NCBI GenBank assembly: GCA_015067145.1
Contig: SVNA01000015.1
Coordinates: 1-43,935, forward strand
DNA: 43,935 nt
Origin: Oscillospiraceae bacterium
Lineage (GTDB): Bacteria; Bacillota; Clostridia; Oscillospirales; Ruminococcaceae
Reading direction: 5' to 3'
This document shows positions 35,301 to 43,075 of this stretch, piece after piece (within the stretch, counting starts at the first letter, position 1; every line of letters begins with the position of its first letter). The position numbers and the translations under genes were made by a program. Under the pieces are notes generated by a model, which saw nothing but the letters and a program-made list of their open reading frames with translations, made no database searches and was not told where the DNA came from.

Positions 35301-36663
35301 GTTTTTCCGGATCAACAAAAGTGTGGAATTCATCCAGTATCGTATCACCTTTTACCAGAACAGCACCAATTTCTGTTATATTTTCAGTGTTTGGTGTAAG
35401 GCCTGTTGTTTCGATATCGAAAACAACAAATTCTGTATCTGATATGCTGCCATTACGGCTGCCGCTGTAAATATTTGTCATATTATCTACCAGATAGCCC
35501 TCGCATCCATAGATAACCTTGAAATCCGCATCAGGGTTTTCTTTTCTTATAGCATCACATTCCAGCATTGCCTGCGGGAAGCCCTGTGCCACACCGTGGT
35601 CAGTAATAGCAACAGCCCTGTGCCCGTATTTAAACGCTTTTCTTACCGCATCTCCAGGTTCTATAAGACCATCCATTGCAGAAAGCTTGGTGTGAAGATG
35701 CAGTTCCACCCTTTTATATTCGGCAGTATCCTTCTTTTCCTGCAGTGCAAAAGAAACGATATCATACGGCATAATTACATAGTCACGCTCGTATTTATCC
35801 ATCTGACAGTCACCTTTGACTGCAAAGTGCATACCCGGCTTAATGCCTTCCCATTTTTCGATATTCTTATCGTTAGGATCAAGTAGTATTTTTATATTTA
35901 TAGAATTTGAACCATCTGTTATTGAATATATAAAGATTTTGCGGAAGTTCCCCTGTTCTGCAACAGCGAAAACTTTACCCCACACGGTAACCTTGCCTGT
36001 GTCATTAAGTACCTGATCAATACTGATAAATTCTTTAGGTTTAATTGACTGATATTTACCATGAAGAATTTTAACAGAATCCTTTTTTATTTTAAGTCCC
36101 GGGATTTCAAAGTCATCATACTTCGATTTTTCAACAATCTTGACAACCTTTTTCTCCAGTTCGTAAACAGGAGTTTTTGCTTTTGCCGGCTCTTTGTTCT
36201 GGATAAGTTTTATTTTGTATTCCTTGCCGATAAGCAACATAAGATATTCTGCAAACATATTGCTGAAATCTATTGCATCGAGAAAACTTTTGCCCTGCGA
36301 AAGATTTATTGTAATTTCTTTATCCTGTAAATCGACATCCGCATCCTGAAAATATAATGTAGGAACAGCCTTTACGCTTTCTGAAAATAATCTGAATAAT
36401 GTAGTGAAATCCTTTTCAGAAAGATTATCCTTATCAAAAGTATTGGTTACGTCAATGGAAAATTTTGGATACTTCTGGTGCAGAAACATAGCAAAGTATT
36501 CAATCGCAGCATAGCTAAGCAGCCGTGATGAATGAATCACGGCTGTAAGTTTGGATGATTTTTTTTCGACCTGAACCTGCTTTAAAACAACCTCCATATA
36601 TTCGTGAGCATATGGATTGTTTTTCTGCAGTTCACTGTATACTGTCAGAAGTAGATTTCCCAC
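32365..36663 (-). CDS. polC: DNA polymerase III alpha subunit, PolC type
   Basis: 1432-residue replicative polymerase of Bacillota with built-in proofreading. In order: N-terminal domain to about 200; OB fold about 220-305; PHP domain starting at HLHTKLSAMDG (322 on), split by a DEDD exonuclease (VVFDIETTGL, D416; later HNAANFDVNF and HRATDDAKM); PHP remainder; the zinc-binding insert CPNCKYSEFD with CPVCGTKL; and the polymerase palm with PDIDLNFSGEYQ. The C-terminal fingers and helix-hairpin-helix part include SLKGVGEAAAEQLEEA. Length is normal for the family. The start is a GTG immediately after the ispG stop (TTATAAGTG) with GGAG 6 nt upstream, so it is coupled to ispG. Confidence 0.98.
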   Translation of the reverse strand: MGNLLLTVYSELQKNNPYAHEYMEVVLKQVQVEKKSSKLTAVIHSSRLLSYAAIEYFAMFLHQKYPKFSIDVTNTFDKDNLSEKDFTTLFRLFSESVKAVPTLYFQDADVDLQDKEITINLSQGKSFLDAIDFSNMFAEYLMLLIGKEYKIKLIQNKEPAKAKTPVYELEKKVVKIVEKSKYDDFEIPGLKIKKDSVKILHGKYQSIKPKEFISIDQVLNDTGKVTVWGKVFAVAEQGNFRKIFIYSITDGSNSINIKILLDPNDKNIEKWEGIKPGMHFAVKGDCQMDKYERDYVIMPYDIVSFALQEKKDTAEYKRVELHLHTKLSAMDGLIEPGDAVRKAFKYGHRAVAITDHGVAQGFPQAMLECDAIRKENPDADFKVIYGCEGYLVDNMTNIYSGSRNGSISDTEFVVFDIETTGLTPNTENITEIGAVLVKGDTILDEFHTFVDPEKHIPERITELTGITDDMVKGAPSQTEAINAFKEFIGDRIIIAHNAANFDVNFIQVVGERLGISFEYDVIDTLPLAQNLLTDLKKHKLDIVAEHYNLGNFNHHRATDDAKMLFEILKCMVKDLEQQGIIQLEQINSGLSSTQKLPRKSNHIILLCKNKAGLKNLYKLISYGHLNYFFKQPRMPKSEIIAHREGLIIGSACEAGELYRAIVDGKPHKELLKIASFYDFLEIQPLGNNEYMLREGMVESMEQIMDFNRKIIQLGEELNIPVVATGDVHFMTMDDAKYRAILMAGMGFSDADNQAPLYFRTTDEMLEEFSYLSPEKAFEVVVTNPNLIADMCDKDLRAIPKGTYPPSIDGAEEELRTATYKKLHDIYGENPPAVITERVDKELNSIIKHGYAVLYVIAKKLVQNSEENGYLVGSRGSVGSSSIAFFSSISEVNPLPPHYVCPNCKYSEFDVPEQYLTGFDLPDKNCPVCGTKLHGDGNDIPFETFLGFDGDKEPDIDLNFSGEYQSFAHKYTEDLFGHEYVFKAGTISALQDKTAYGYVKKYLDERGIVCNKAEENRLTLGCAGVKKTTGQHPGGMVVVPNTYEVYDFCPVQHPADDKEKGVVTTHFEFKYLHDTLLKLDILGHDVPTMYKYLEDLTGIKMADVAMNDPQVYKMLTSTEPIGVTPEDIQSQTATFGIPELGTDFVRQMLIDAQPQSFSDLIQISGLSHGTDVWIGNAQDLIKNGTCTIRDVIGTRDDIMLTLIKKGVEKAKAFKIMEITRKGKAAKTFDDELENMLRSHGVEDWYIDSCKKIKYMFPKAHAVAYLMAAIRLMWFKLHRPLEFYATIFTVRGDAIDYESAVGGKAVATKNLKEITQRLKIEKNAKDLESQTALQLVCEMLARGYEFLPIALGKSKAKKYVIEDGKIRLPYSSLKGVGEAAAEQLEEACKNGVDFISVEDFQKSSGVSSAVIDGLYNAGALGDMPKENQISLLGL

Positions 36664-37719
36664 TTATAACTCCTCTGCACAAATTTTTATATCTTTAATA
36701 AATTCTTCAATAAAGTTGCCTGTATATATTTTCATTTTAACGCCTTTCTGGAACATTACAGCGTTGTTTACACCACAGGCAATACCGATATCAGCTTCCT
36801 TGGCTTCACCCGGGCCGTTAACTGCACAGCCCATAACAGCAACTTTAATATTTTTTGTCATTCCTTTAAGACCTGCTTCAACCTGATTTGCAATGCCTGC
36901 AATATCAAGGTTTGTTCTGCCACAGGTTGGGCAGGAGATAATTTCAGGACCACTGACTTTGTGTCCTGCTGCACGGAGAATATCAAAACCTGCATCAATT
37001 TCCTTTACAGGTGTATCTGTAAGGCTAACACGGATTGTATCGCCAATACCGTTCATAAGCAAGCTGCCGATGCCCATTGCAGATTTGATAATACCCATAC
37101 GGTATGTACCCGCTTCTGTAACACCAAGGTGCAATGGATAGTTGCATTTTGTATCAAGCAGTGTGTATGCATCAATCATATTTTTTACATTTGATGATTT
37201 GATTGACACTGCTATATCGTTAAAATCATATCTTTCAAGCAAACCAATATGATACATTGCACTTTCGCACAAAGCTTCCGGGGTTGGTTTACCGTATTTG
37301 GCAAGTATGTTTTTTTCAAGAGAACCTGCGTTTACACCGATGCGAATAGGAATATTTTTAGCTCTGCAGGCTTTTACAACAGCTTTTACCTTTTCGTCGT
37401 CACCGATATTGCCGGGATTAATGCGGATTTTGTCAACACCTGCATCTGCACAGGCAAGTGCTACTTTATAATCAAAATGAATATCCGCAACAAGCGGAAT
37501 AGAAATTTCGTTTTTGATTGCCTCTACAAGACGAACATCTTCTATTGAAGGTACACTAACCCTTACAATCTGACACCCTGCTTTTTCCAGTTCAACCGCC
37601 TGTTTTACATTGCCCTCTACGTCGCTTGATTTAACATTGAGCATGCTCTGCACAAGCACAGGATTATTGCCACCAATAGCTGTATTGCCTATCTTTAATT
37701 CACTTTTAATATGTCTCAT
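36664..37719 (-). CDS. ispG: 4-hydroxy-3-methylbut-2-enyl diphosphate synthase IspG
   Basis: 351-residue 4Fe-4S enzyme of the MEP pathway that reductively opens MEcPP to HMBPP. The TIM-barrel N-terminal part contains NPVLVQSMLNVKSSDVEG (begins at about 19), PLVADIHFDYKVAL and KIRINPGNIG. Cluster ligands are in ISCPTCGRTNLD and VMGCAVNGPGEAKEADIG. Electrons normally come from flavodoxin or ferredoxin. It lies between rseP (15 nt upstream) and polC (GTG directly at the stop). With dxr two genes upstream it shows that isoprenoids are made by the MEP route. Confidence 0.97.
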   Translation of the reverse strand: MRHIKSELKIGNTAIGGNNPVLVQSMLNVKSSDVEGNVKQAVELEKAGCQIVRVSVPSIEDVRLVEAIKNEISIPLVADIHFDYKVALACADAGVDKIRINPGNIGDDEKVKAVVKACRAKNIPIRIGVNAGSLEKNILAKYGKPTPEALCESAMYHIGLLERYDFNDIAVSIKSSNVKNMIDAYTLLDTKCNYPLHLGVTEAGTYRMGIIKSAMGIGSLLMNGIGDTIRVSLTDTPVKEIDAGFDILRAAGHKVSGPEIISCPTCGRTNLDIAGIANQVEAGLKGMTKNIKVAVMGCAVNGPGEAKEADIGIACGVNNAVMFQKGVKMKIYTGNFIEEFIKDIKICAEEL

Positions 37720-37734
37720 ATGAACATCCCCGTT

Positions 37735-38766
37735 TTAAAAAATCAGTTTTGTTACATCACTGAAAGTTACCAGAGCCATAAATGCCAGCAGCATTACCAT
37801 GCCTGCTGCATTAACCCATATTTCATACTTTGGATTTATAGGTTTGCCTCTGAAAAGCTCTATAAGCAAAAATACAAGTCTGCCGCCGTCAAGTGCCGGG
37901 AAAGGAATAAGGTTGAATACGCCAAGGTTGATTGTAATAAGTGCCAGAATATTAAGCACAGATTTAAGCCCCACCGATGCCGCTTCACTTATAACCGTAA
38001 CTATCCCGACCGGTCCTGAAATCTGGTTCATAGCCACTCTGCCTGTAACCATATCAACAAGACTTAAAAATATAGTTCTTGCAAGACTCATTGTCCAGTG
38101 TACAGATTCCCTGATAACGGTAACAGGTGTTTTTTCTATAGGATTTACATAGAAATCAATAACCATCTGCTTATATCCGTTTTCATCGGTATATGTTTCA
38201 AAGGTTACATCTTCAATCTGTACTATATCTCCATCACGGCGAACAGTGAAATCTGCGGTGCCGTTCTGTGTGCGTGCAAACTCATAGATAATATCATTTG
38301 CAATATAGCATCTTCTGCCGTTTACAGCGATAATTTCATCATTCACCTGTAAACCTGTCTGCTGTGTCATTGCACCTTCGTGGAACTTGCTGATGGTTCT
38401 GCTTGTTATTGCACTCTGCTGTGATGTTAAAAACACCAGAATAACAAAACCTAAAATTATATTCATCACTGCACCGGCAACCACAACCGCAATACGGTTT
38501 GCAACAGGTGCTTTACCGAAAGATCCTTCAGCATCACTTTCTTCATCTTCACCTTCCATAGCTACAAAACCGCCTATAGGTAAAGCTCTTATGGAGTAAT
38601 CTGTTTCACCTTTACGTTTTGAAAACAGTCTTGGCCCCATACCGATACTGAACTCATTCACTCTTATTCCACTCTTTTTGGCCACAATAAAATGTCCAAA
38701 TTCGTGGATAAAAATTACCACGCTGAAGACAAAAATTGAAGCCAACGCATTAATAAGAAAACTCAT
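37735..38766 (-). CDS. rseP: RseP/RasP-type site-2 protease
   Basis: 343-residue intramembrane zinc metalloprotease that cuts transmembrane anti-sigma factors and remnant signal peptides. HEFGH lies in the first membrane segment (about 21-25), one PDZ domain spans about 110-190 (GAMTQQTGLQVNDEIIAVNG), and the second S2P motif NLIPFPALDGG is near 295. A membrane segment closes the C-terminus. The ATG at 38766 has GAGG 6 nt upstream; a TTG 4 codons earlier falls on that site. The dxr-rseP-ispG order is standard. It differs from the short PDZ-less S2P at 3477-4016. Confidence 0.96.
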   Translation of the reverse strand: MSFLINALASIFVFSVVIFIHEFGHFIVAKKSGIRVNEFSIGMGPRLFSKRKGETDYSIRALPIGGFVAMEGEDEESDAEGSFGKAPVANRIAVVVAGAVMNIILGFVILVFLTSQQSAITSRTISKFHEGAMTQQTGLQVNDEIIAVNGRRCYIANDIIYEFARTQNGTADFTVRRDGDIVQIEDVTFETYTDENGYKQMVIDFYVNPIEKTPVTVIRESVHWTMSLARTIFLSLVDMVTGRVAMNQISGPVGIVTVISEAASVGLKSVLNILALITINLGVFNLIPFPALDGGRLVFLLIELFRGKPINPKYEIWVNAAGMVMLLAFMALVTFSDVTKLIF

Positions 38767-38780
38767 TAAATACCTCAAAA

Positions 38781-39938
38781 TTATATATTAAATATGCTGT
38801 CAACATATTCTCTTGCCTTTTTATCGGCATCAAACACATCTTCCAATGTGTAGTTATTATCAAACTCAAACTGACTCAGCACGCCATATACGGCTTTGCC
38901 TATGTCAAGGAATGATATTTTCTCCTGTAAAAACAGTTCTACAGCCCTTTCATTTGCACCGTTTACTGCACAAGGATATAATCCACCCTTTGCAATAGCC
39001 TCTTTTGCAGCTTTCAGACAAAGGAAAGTATCGTCATCTGCAGGTGCAAAGGTGAAATCCTTTACAGTAAAGAAATCAAGCCCTGCAGCGTTGCTTTCCA
39101 TCCTCTCCGGATATGTAAGAGAGTACTGAATCGGTATTCTCATATCCGGTGTGCCAAGCTGTGCTATAACACTGTTGTCTGCATATTCCACCATAGAGTG
39201 AATTATGCTCTGTCTGTGTACAACAATCTGAATATCCTTTGGCTCAACACCAAAAAGCCATACTGCTTCGATAAGCTCAAGCCCTTTGTTCATAAGCGTT
39301 GCAGAATCTATTGTGATTTTACTGCCCATAGACCAGTTTGGATGCCTGAGTGCCTGGGCCTTTGTAACTTTGCCAAGCTGTTCAGTAGTATATCCAAAGA
39401 ACGGACCACCTGATGCTGTAAGCAATATCTTTTTAAGTGACGGTGCTGAGTTTTTATCCTGCAGACACTGGAAAATTGCCGAATGTTCGCTGTCCACCGG
39501 CAAAAGCTTTACATTGTTCTTTTTAACCGCCTCCATAACAAGCTTGCCGCCTGTTACAAGACTTTCTTTATTTGCCAGAGCAACATCCTTGCCGCTTTCG
39601 ATTGCTGCAAGTGTAGCCCTTAAACCCGCAATGCCAACAATAGAGTTAAGCACCACGATATCATCATACCCCTCAAGCTGTGCCAGTTTCTGTACACCTT
39701 CACTGCCTTTGAAAAGTGTTACACCTAATTTATTTGCTTTATCTTCAAAATTATTGGCACTTTCACCATCGGTAATACAAATATATTCAGGCTTGAATTC
39801 TTTTATTTGTTCCTCAAGAAGTTTTATGTTTTTATGTGCAGACAATGCCACAACATTGATTCCATATTTACGTACAACATCAAGACTCTGTGTACCGATA
39901 GAACCTGTGGAACCCAGCAAAATTAAATTTTTATACAT
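38781..39938 (-). CDS. dxr: 1-deoxy-D-xylulose 5-phosphate reductoisomerase
   Basis: 385-residue NADPH-dependent enzyme that converts DXP to MEP, the committed step of the non-mevalonate pathway. The NADPH site LLGSTGSIGTQSLDV starts at residue 7. Active-site segments are ALANKESLV, PVDSEHSAIFQCL, TASGGPFFG, LRHPNWSMGSKITIDSATLMNKG (quoted only in part: HPNWSMGSKITID) and the C-terminal CAVNGANE. The ATG overlaps the cdsA stop by one base (TAATG) with GGTGG upstream, so translation is coupled. The dxs gene is not in this window. Confidence 0.97.
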   Translation of the reverse strand: MYKNLILLGSTGSIGTQSLDVVRKYGINVVALSAHKNIKLLEEQIKEFKPEYICITDGESANNFEDKANKLGVTLFKGSEGVQKLAQLEGYDDIVVLNSIVGIAGLRATLAAIESGKDVALANKESLVTGGKLVMEAVKKNNVKLLPVDSEHSAIFQCLQDKNSAPSLKKILLTASGGPFFGYTTEQLGKVTKAQALRHPNWSMGSKITIDSATLMNKGLELIEAVWLFGVEPKDIQIVVHRQSIIHSMVEYADNSVIAQLGTPDMRIPIQYSLTYPERMESNAAGLDFFTVKDFTFAPADDDTFLCLKAAKEAIAKGGLYPCAVNGANERAVELFLQEKISFLDIGKAVYGVLSQFEFDNNYTLEDVFDADKKAREYVDSIFNI

Positions 39939-40795
39939 TATACCACCCCATTTGACAATACAATGAAATCAGCCATAAGAGAAATAATAGTTGCGACAAG
40001 GAAAAAGCTGTCAAATCGGTCAAGTACACCGCCATGACCCGGCATAATATTGCCATAATCCTTTATCCCCTGCTGTCTTTTAACGGCAGAAGCAAACAGG
40101 TCTCCTATAATACCAACAAATGAACCTATTGCAGCAAAAACTACAAGGAATATCCAGTTTTTGCTTATATCCGCTACAACACTGTTTGCAGAATATGGAG
40201 TAAGGCCGTATATATATGTCATTATCAGTGCTATTGCCACACTTCCTGCTATACCGCCTATTGCTCCTTCAATAGTCTTTTTAGGACTGAGTTTTGGTGC
40301 CATTTTATGTTTGCCGAAGAAATATCCTGCAAAATAAGCCATGCTGTCTCCGCCCCACGATATGCCTGCACAGAGCACAACAAGAAATAATGCATCCTGT
40401 CCGTAACCTTCTGTTGGCATAATATGTTTGAGTCTTACTATATTAAATATACAAAAAAGAACATATCCTGCAAATGCTATAGTTGATGCCACAGATGTAA
40501 ATTTGATTTTTTCAAAGTCAAACACAACTATAAACACTGCTGCAACAGTAAAAATAACTGCCAGAGGCACAAGATTTGCTGTATAGTTTGCATTGAACAA
40601 AACCAATGCCCCTGCAACAGTAAGTAAAACTGCTGCTGTTTTGGAGTTTCCCTCTTTAAATGTTCTGTAAATTTCAGATATAGCTATTGCATAAACTGCA
40701 AAAGCAGCAATATCAAATAAAATTGTATAATACTGTGTTACAACAATAGCACCTAAAATAACACCGACTATACCCGATATCACCCTTGTTTTCAT
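39938..40795 (-). CDS. cdsA: phosphatidate cytidylyltransferase
   Basis: 285-residue integral membrane enzyme that makes CDP-diacylglycerol from phosphatidic acid and CTP, the branch point for phospholipids. It has about eight hydrophobic segments and the CdsA signature region SAVKRQQGIKDYGNIMPGHGG followed by VLDRFDS near residues 235-265 (here given in two parts); an earlier conserved segment is KHKMAPKLSPKKTIEG. GAGG lies 5 nt before the ATG, 35 nt after uppS. It shares a one-base overlap with dxr. Confidence 0.96.
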   Translation of the reverse strand: MKTRVISGIVGVILGAIVVTQYYTILFDIAAFAVYAIAISEIYRTFKEGNSKTAAVLLTVAGALVLFNANYTANLVPLAVIFTVAAVFIVVFDFEKIKFTSVASTIAFAGYVLFCIFNIVRLKHIMPTEGYGQDALFLVVLCAGISWGGDSMAYFAGYFFGKHKMAPKLSPKKTIEGAIGGIAGSVAIALIMTYIYGLTPYSANSVVADISKNWIFLVVFAAIGSFVGIIGDLFASAVKRQQGIKDYGNIMPGHGGVLDRFDSFFLVATIISLMADFIVLSNGVV

Positions 40796-40830
40796 AAAAA
40801 CCTCATAATTTTTAGAGATAATATATCCCT

Positions 40831-41535
40831 TTATACACCGCCAAAACGTCTGTTGCGTTTATTGAACTCTGCTATAGCGGCATCCAAATCTTTTCTTGTA
40901 AAATCAGGCCAAAGCACATCCATATAGATGAATTCTGAATATGCACACTGCCAGAGAAGGAAGTTTGATATTCTTTTTTCTCCGCTTGGACGAAGAATAA
41001 ATTCAGGATCCGGCTGATTTTTAGTATAAAGATGAGCAGAGAAGCTTTCTTCACTGATATCTTCAACAGACATATCACCTGCTTTTACCTTTTCGGCAAT
41101 TTCTTTGCAGGCATGTACAATCTCATCTCTTGAACCATAGTTAAGAGCCAGATTGATAATCATACCATCTCTTTCAGCTGTTTTTTCTTCAATTTCAAGC
41201 ATAAGATTACGGAGTTCTTCGTTGAATGCAGCTTTATCACCCAGGAAAATTATTCTGTTATTGTATTTTTCGTAGTCAAAAGCATCGATAAGATACTGTT
41301 TGAACAGTTTCATGAGACCGTCAACTTCATCCTGCGGACGCTTCCAGTTTTCTGTGGAAAATGCATAGAAAGTTACAGCTTCCATACCCAGATCATCGCA
41401 ATATCTGGCTATATCCTTAAAAACCTCTGCACCTTTTTTGTGACCCATATTTCTTGGAAGCATGCGCTTTTTAGCCCATCTTCCGTTGCCGTCCATTATA
41501 ATGCCTATATGTTTAGGAATTGTGATATTTTCCAT
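40831..41535 (-). CDS. uppS: isoprenyl (undecaprenyl) diphosphate synthase
   Basis: 234-residue cis-prenyltransferase that makes the C55 lipid carrier for peptidoglycan. The substrate-binding motif IGIIMDGNGRWAKKR has catalytic D15; later motifs are VTFYAFSTENWKRP, LALNYGSRDEI and PDFTRKDLDAAI at the end. The ATG at 41535 has AGAGGA about 9 nt upstream; a longer in-frame reading to 41565 runs through the upstream terminator stem and is rejected. The terminator hairpin ends only about 10 nt before the ribosome binding site, so expression must depend on read-through or a promoter within frr. Confidence 0.96.
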   Translation of the reverse strand: MENITIPKHIGIIMDGNGRWAKKRMLPRNMGHKKGAEVFKDIARYCDDLGMEAVTFYAFSTENWKRPQDEVDGLMKLFKQYLIDAFDYEKYNNRIIFLGDKAAFNEELRNLMLEIEEKTAERDGMIINLALNYGSRDEIVHACKEIAEKVKAGDMSVEDISEESFSAHLYTKNQPDPEFILRPSGEKRISNFLLWQCAYSEFIYMDVLWPDFTRKDLDAAIAEFNKRNRRFGGV

Positions 41536-41548
41536 AATATAATCCTCT

Positions 41549-41580
41549 AAAAAAATGAAGGGCATCTTCCAACGCCCTTC
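41549..41580 (-). terminator. terminator or attenuator between frr and uppS
   Basis: On the minus strand: GAAGGGC, a 10-nt loop, GCCCTTC (41574-41580 with 41557-41563), then A and seven T's. It has the full form of an intrinsic terminator yet sits right before the uppS ribosome binding site. Confidence 0.75.
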
Positions 41581-41610
41581 TAAACTGTATACTATATTCG
41601 GCGTAAACTA

Positions 41611-42156
41611 TTACAGTTCCATAACCTCTTTTGTTTTCTTTTCACAAACAGCATCAACTTCCTTGATGTATTTATCTGTGATTTTCTGGATTTTGTCTTC
41701 CAGATTCTTCAAATCATCTTCTGTGATTTCAGATGCTTTTTTAGCTGCTTTGAATTTATCCATCGCATCACGGCGAACATTTCTTACGGCAACTTTTGCT
41801 TCTTCTGCCATTTTGGAAACATCTTTAGCCAAAGCTTTTCTGCGTTCTTCTGTTGGTGCAGGGAAATTGAGGCGGATGCTTACACCGTCATCGATTGGGT
41901 TGATACCAATATCAGATACCTGAATAGCTTTTGTGATAGGTTTGAGGAGGCTTCTGTCCCATGGCTGAATAGAGAGTGTTCTTGCTTCTGTAACAGAAAC
42001 GGAAGCAACCTGCTGGATTGGTGTTGGAACACCATAGTAGTCAACTGTAACTTTATCCAGTACACCTGGGTTTGCACGGCCTGCACGAACAGATGCATAT
42101 TCACTTTCAAGGTGAGCTACAGCTTTAACCATTCTTTCTTCGTAAGCTTTTGTCAT
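41611..42156 (-). CDS. frr: ribosome recycling factor
   Basis: 181 residues, close to the usual 185. With EF-G it splits the ribosome after termination. The three-helix bundle/beta domain arrangement is seen from KAVAHLESEYASVRAGRANP (begins near 11), VDYYGVPTPIQQVASVSV and LSIQPWDRSLLKPI to VRNVRRDAMDKFK. AAGGAGAT lies 7 nt before the ATG. It follows pyrH by 13 nt, the usual pyrH-frr order, and ends at a strong terminator. Confidence 0.98.
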   Translation of the reverse strand: MTKAYEERMVKAVAHLESEYASVRAGRANPGVLDKVTVDYYGVPTPIQQVASVSVTEARTLSIQPWDRSLLKPITKAIQVSDIGINPIDDGVSIRLNFPAPTEERRKALAKDVSKMAEEAKVAVRNVRRDAMDKFKAAKKASEITEDDLKNLEDKIQKITDKYIKEVDAVCEKKTKEVMEL

Positions 42157-42169
42157 AATATTTATCTCC

Positions 42170-42874
42170 TTATTCTGTTACTAATGTACCGATTTTTTCG
42201 CCTTTGATAGCTTTTTCGAAGTTGCCTTCTGCCATATCAAAAACAAGGATTGGAAGCTTGTTGTCTCTGCACATTGTTGCTGCTGTCATATCCATAACAT
42301 TAAGCTGGTCGTTGAGAACCTGTGTAAATGTGAGTGTATCATATTTAACAGCATCATCGTATTTTTTAGGGTCCTTGTTGTAAACGCCGTCAACCATTGT
42401 TGCTTTAAAGATAACATCTGCATTGATTTCCAACGCTCTGAGTGCTGCTGCTGTATCTGTGGAGAAGTATGGGTTACCTGTGCCGCATGCAAAGATAACA
42501 ATTCTGCCTTTTTCAAGATGTCTTGTAGCTTTGTTTCTAATGTAGAGTTCTGCAACCTGATTCATCTGCAAAGCTGTCTGAACTCTTACTTCAAGACCAA
42601 GATGTTCCAGTGCATCTGCAACGGAAAGTGCGTTCATAACTGTTGCAAGCATACCAATCTGGTCAGCTCTTGTTCTTTCCATATCACCGCTGGAACGGCC
42701 ACGCCAGAAGTTGCCGCCGCCAACAACGATACCGATTTCTGCACCTAAATCTGCAGCCTGCTTGATGTTTTTGCAGATTTCAAGGATTGTTGGATAATCA
42801 AGACCAAAACCCTTGTTGCCTGCCAAAGCTTCGCCACTGAGTTTGATTAATACTCTTTTGTATTTTATAGACAC
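42170..42874 (-). CDS. pyrH: UMP kinase
   Basis: 234-residue amino-acid-kinase-fold enzyme that phosphorylates UMP to UDP; homohexameric and usually controlled by GTP and UTP. Motifs are [13 protein letters not shown] at the N-terminus, [41 protein letters not shown] and [16 protein letters not shown] chose the GTG at 42874 because GAGG lies about 8 nt upstream; an earlier in-frame GTG at 42883 overlaps that site. It is preceded by a candidate promoter and the tsf terminator, and followed by frr after 13 nt. Confidence 0.96.
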   Translation of the reverse strand: MSIKYKRVLIKLSGEALAGNKGFGLDYPTILEICKNIKQAADLGAEIGIVVGGGNFWRGRSSGDMERTRADQIGMLATVMNALSVADALEHLGLEVRVQTALQMNQVAELYIRNKATRHLEKGRIVIFACGTGNPYFSTDTAAALRALEINADVIFKATMVDGVYNKDPKKYDDAVKYDTLTFTQVLNDQLNVMDMTAATMCRDNKLPILVFDMAEGNFEKAIKGEKIGTLVTE

Positions 42875-42908
42875 AATAAGCACCTCACATATACTTTATT
42901 CTTTAAAT

Positions 42909-42937
42909 ATTTTACTATATTTCTTTCTCAAAGTAAA
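42909..42937 (-). promoter_or_regulatory. candidate promoter of pyrH-frr
   Basis: On the minus strand: TTTACT (42932-42937), a 17-nt spacer, then TAAAAT (42909-42914), about 35 nt before the pyrH GTG. The stretch 42938-43027 upstream of it, between the tsf terminator and this promoter, is AT-rich and I see nothing else in it. Confidence 0.5.
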
Positions 42938-43027
42938 GAATATTATTTATAAAATAAATGTGTTTGATACAGATGTTTTCATTTGCAATATATTGTAATT
43001 TTTACTCAAACCTGCTGCCATACACAC

Positions 43028-43057
43028 AAAAAGGTGCCATCTTACGATAGCACCTTT
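43028..43057 (-). terminator. terminator after tsf
   Basis: On the minus strand: AAAGGTGCTATC, tetraloop GTAA, GATGGCACCTTT (12 bp with one G-U pair), running into TTTTT. It separates tsf from pyrH. Confidence 0.88.
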
Positions 43058-43075
43058 TATTATTAAGCACAATAA

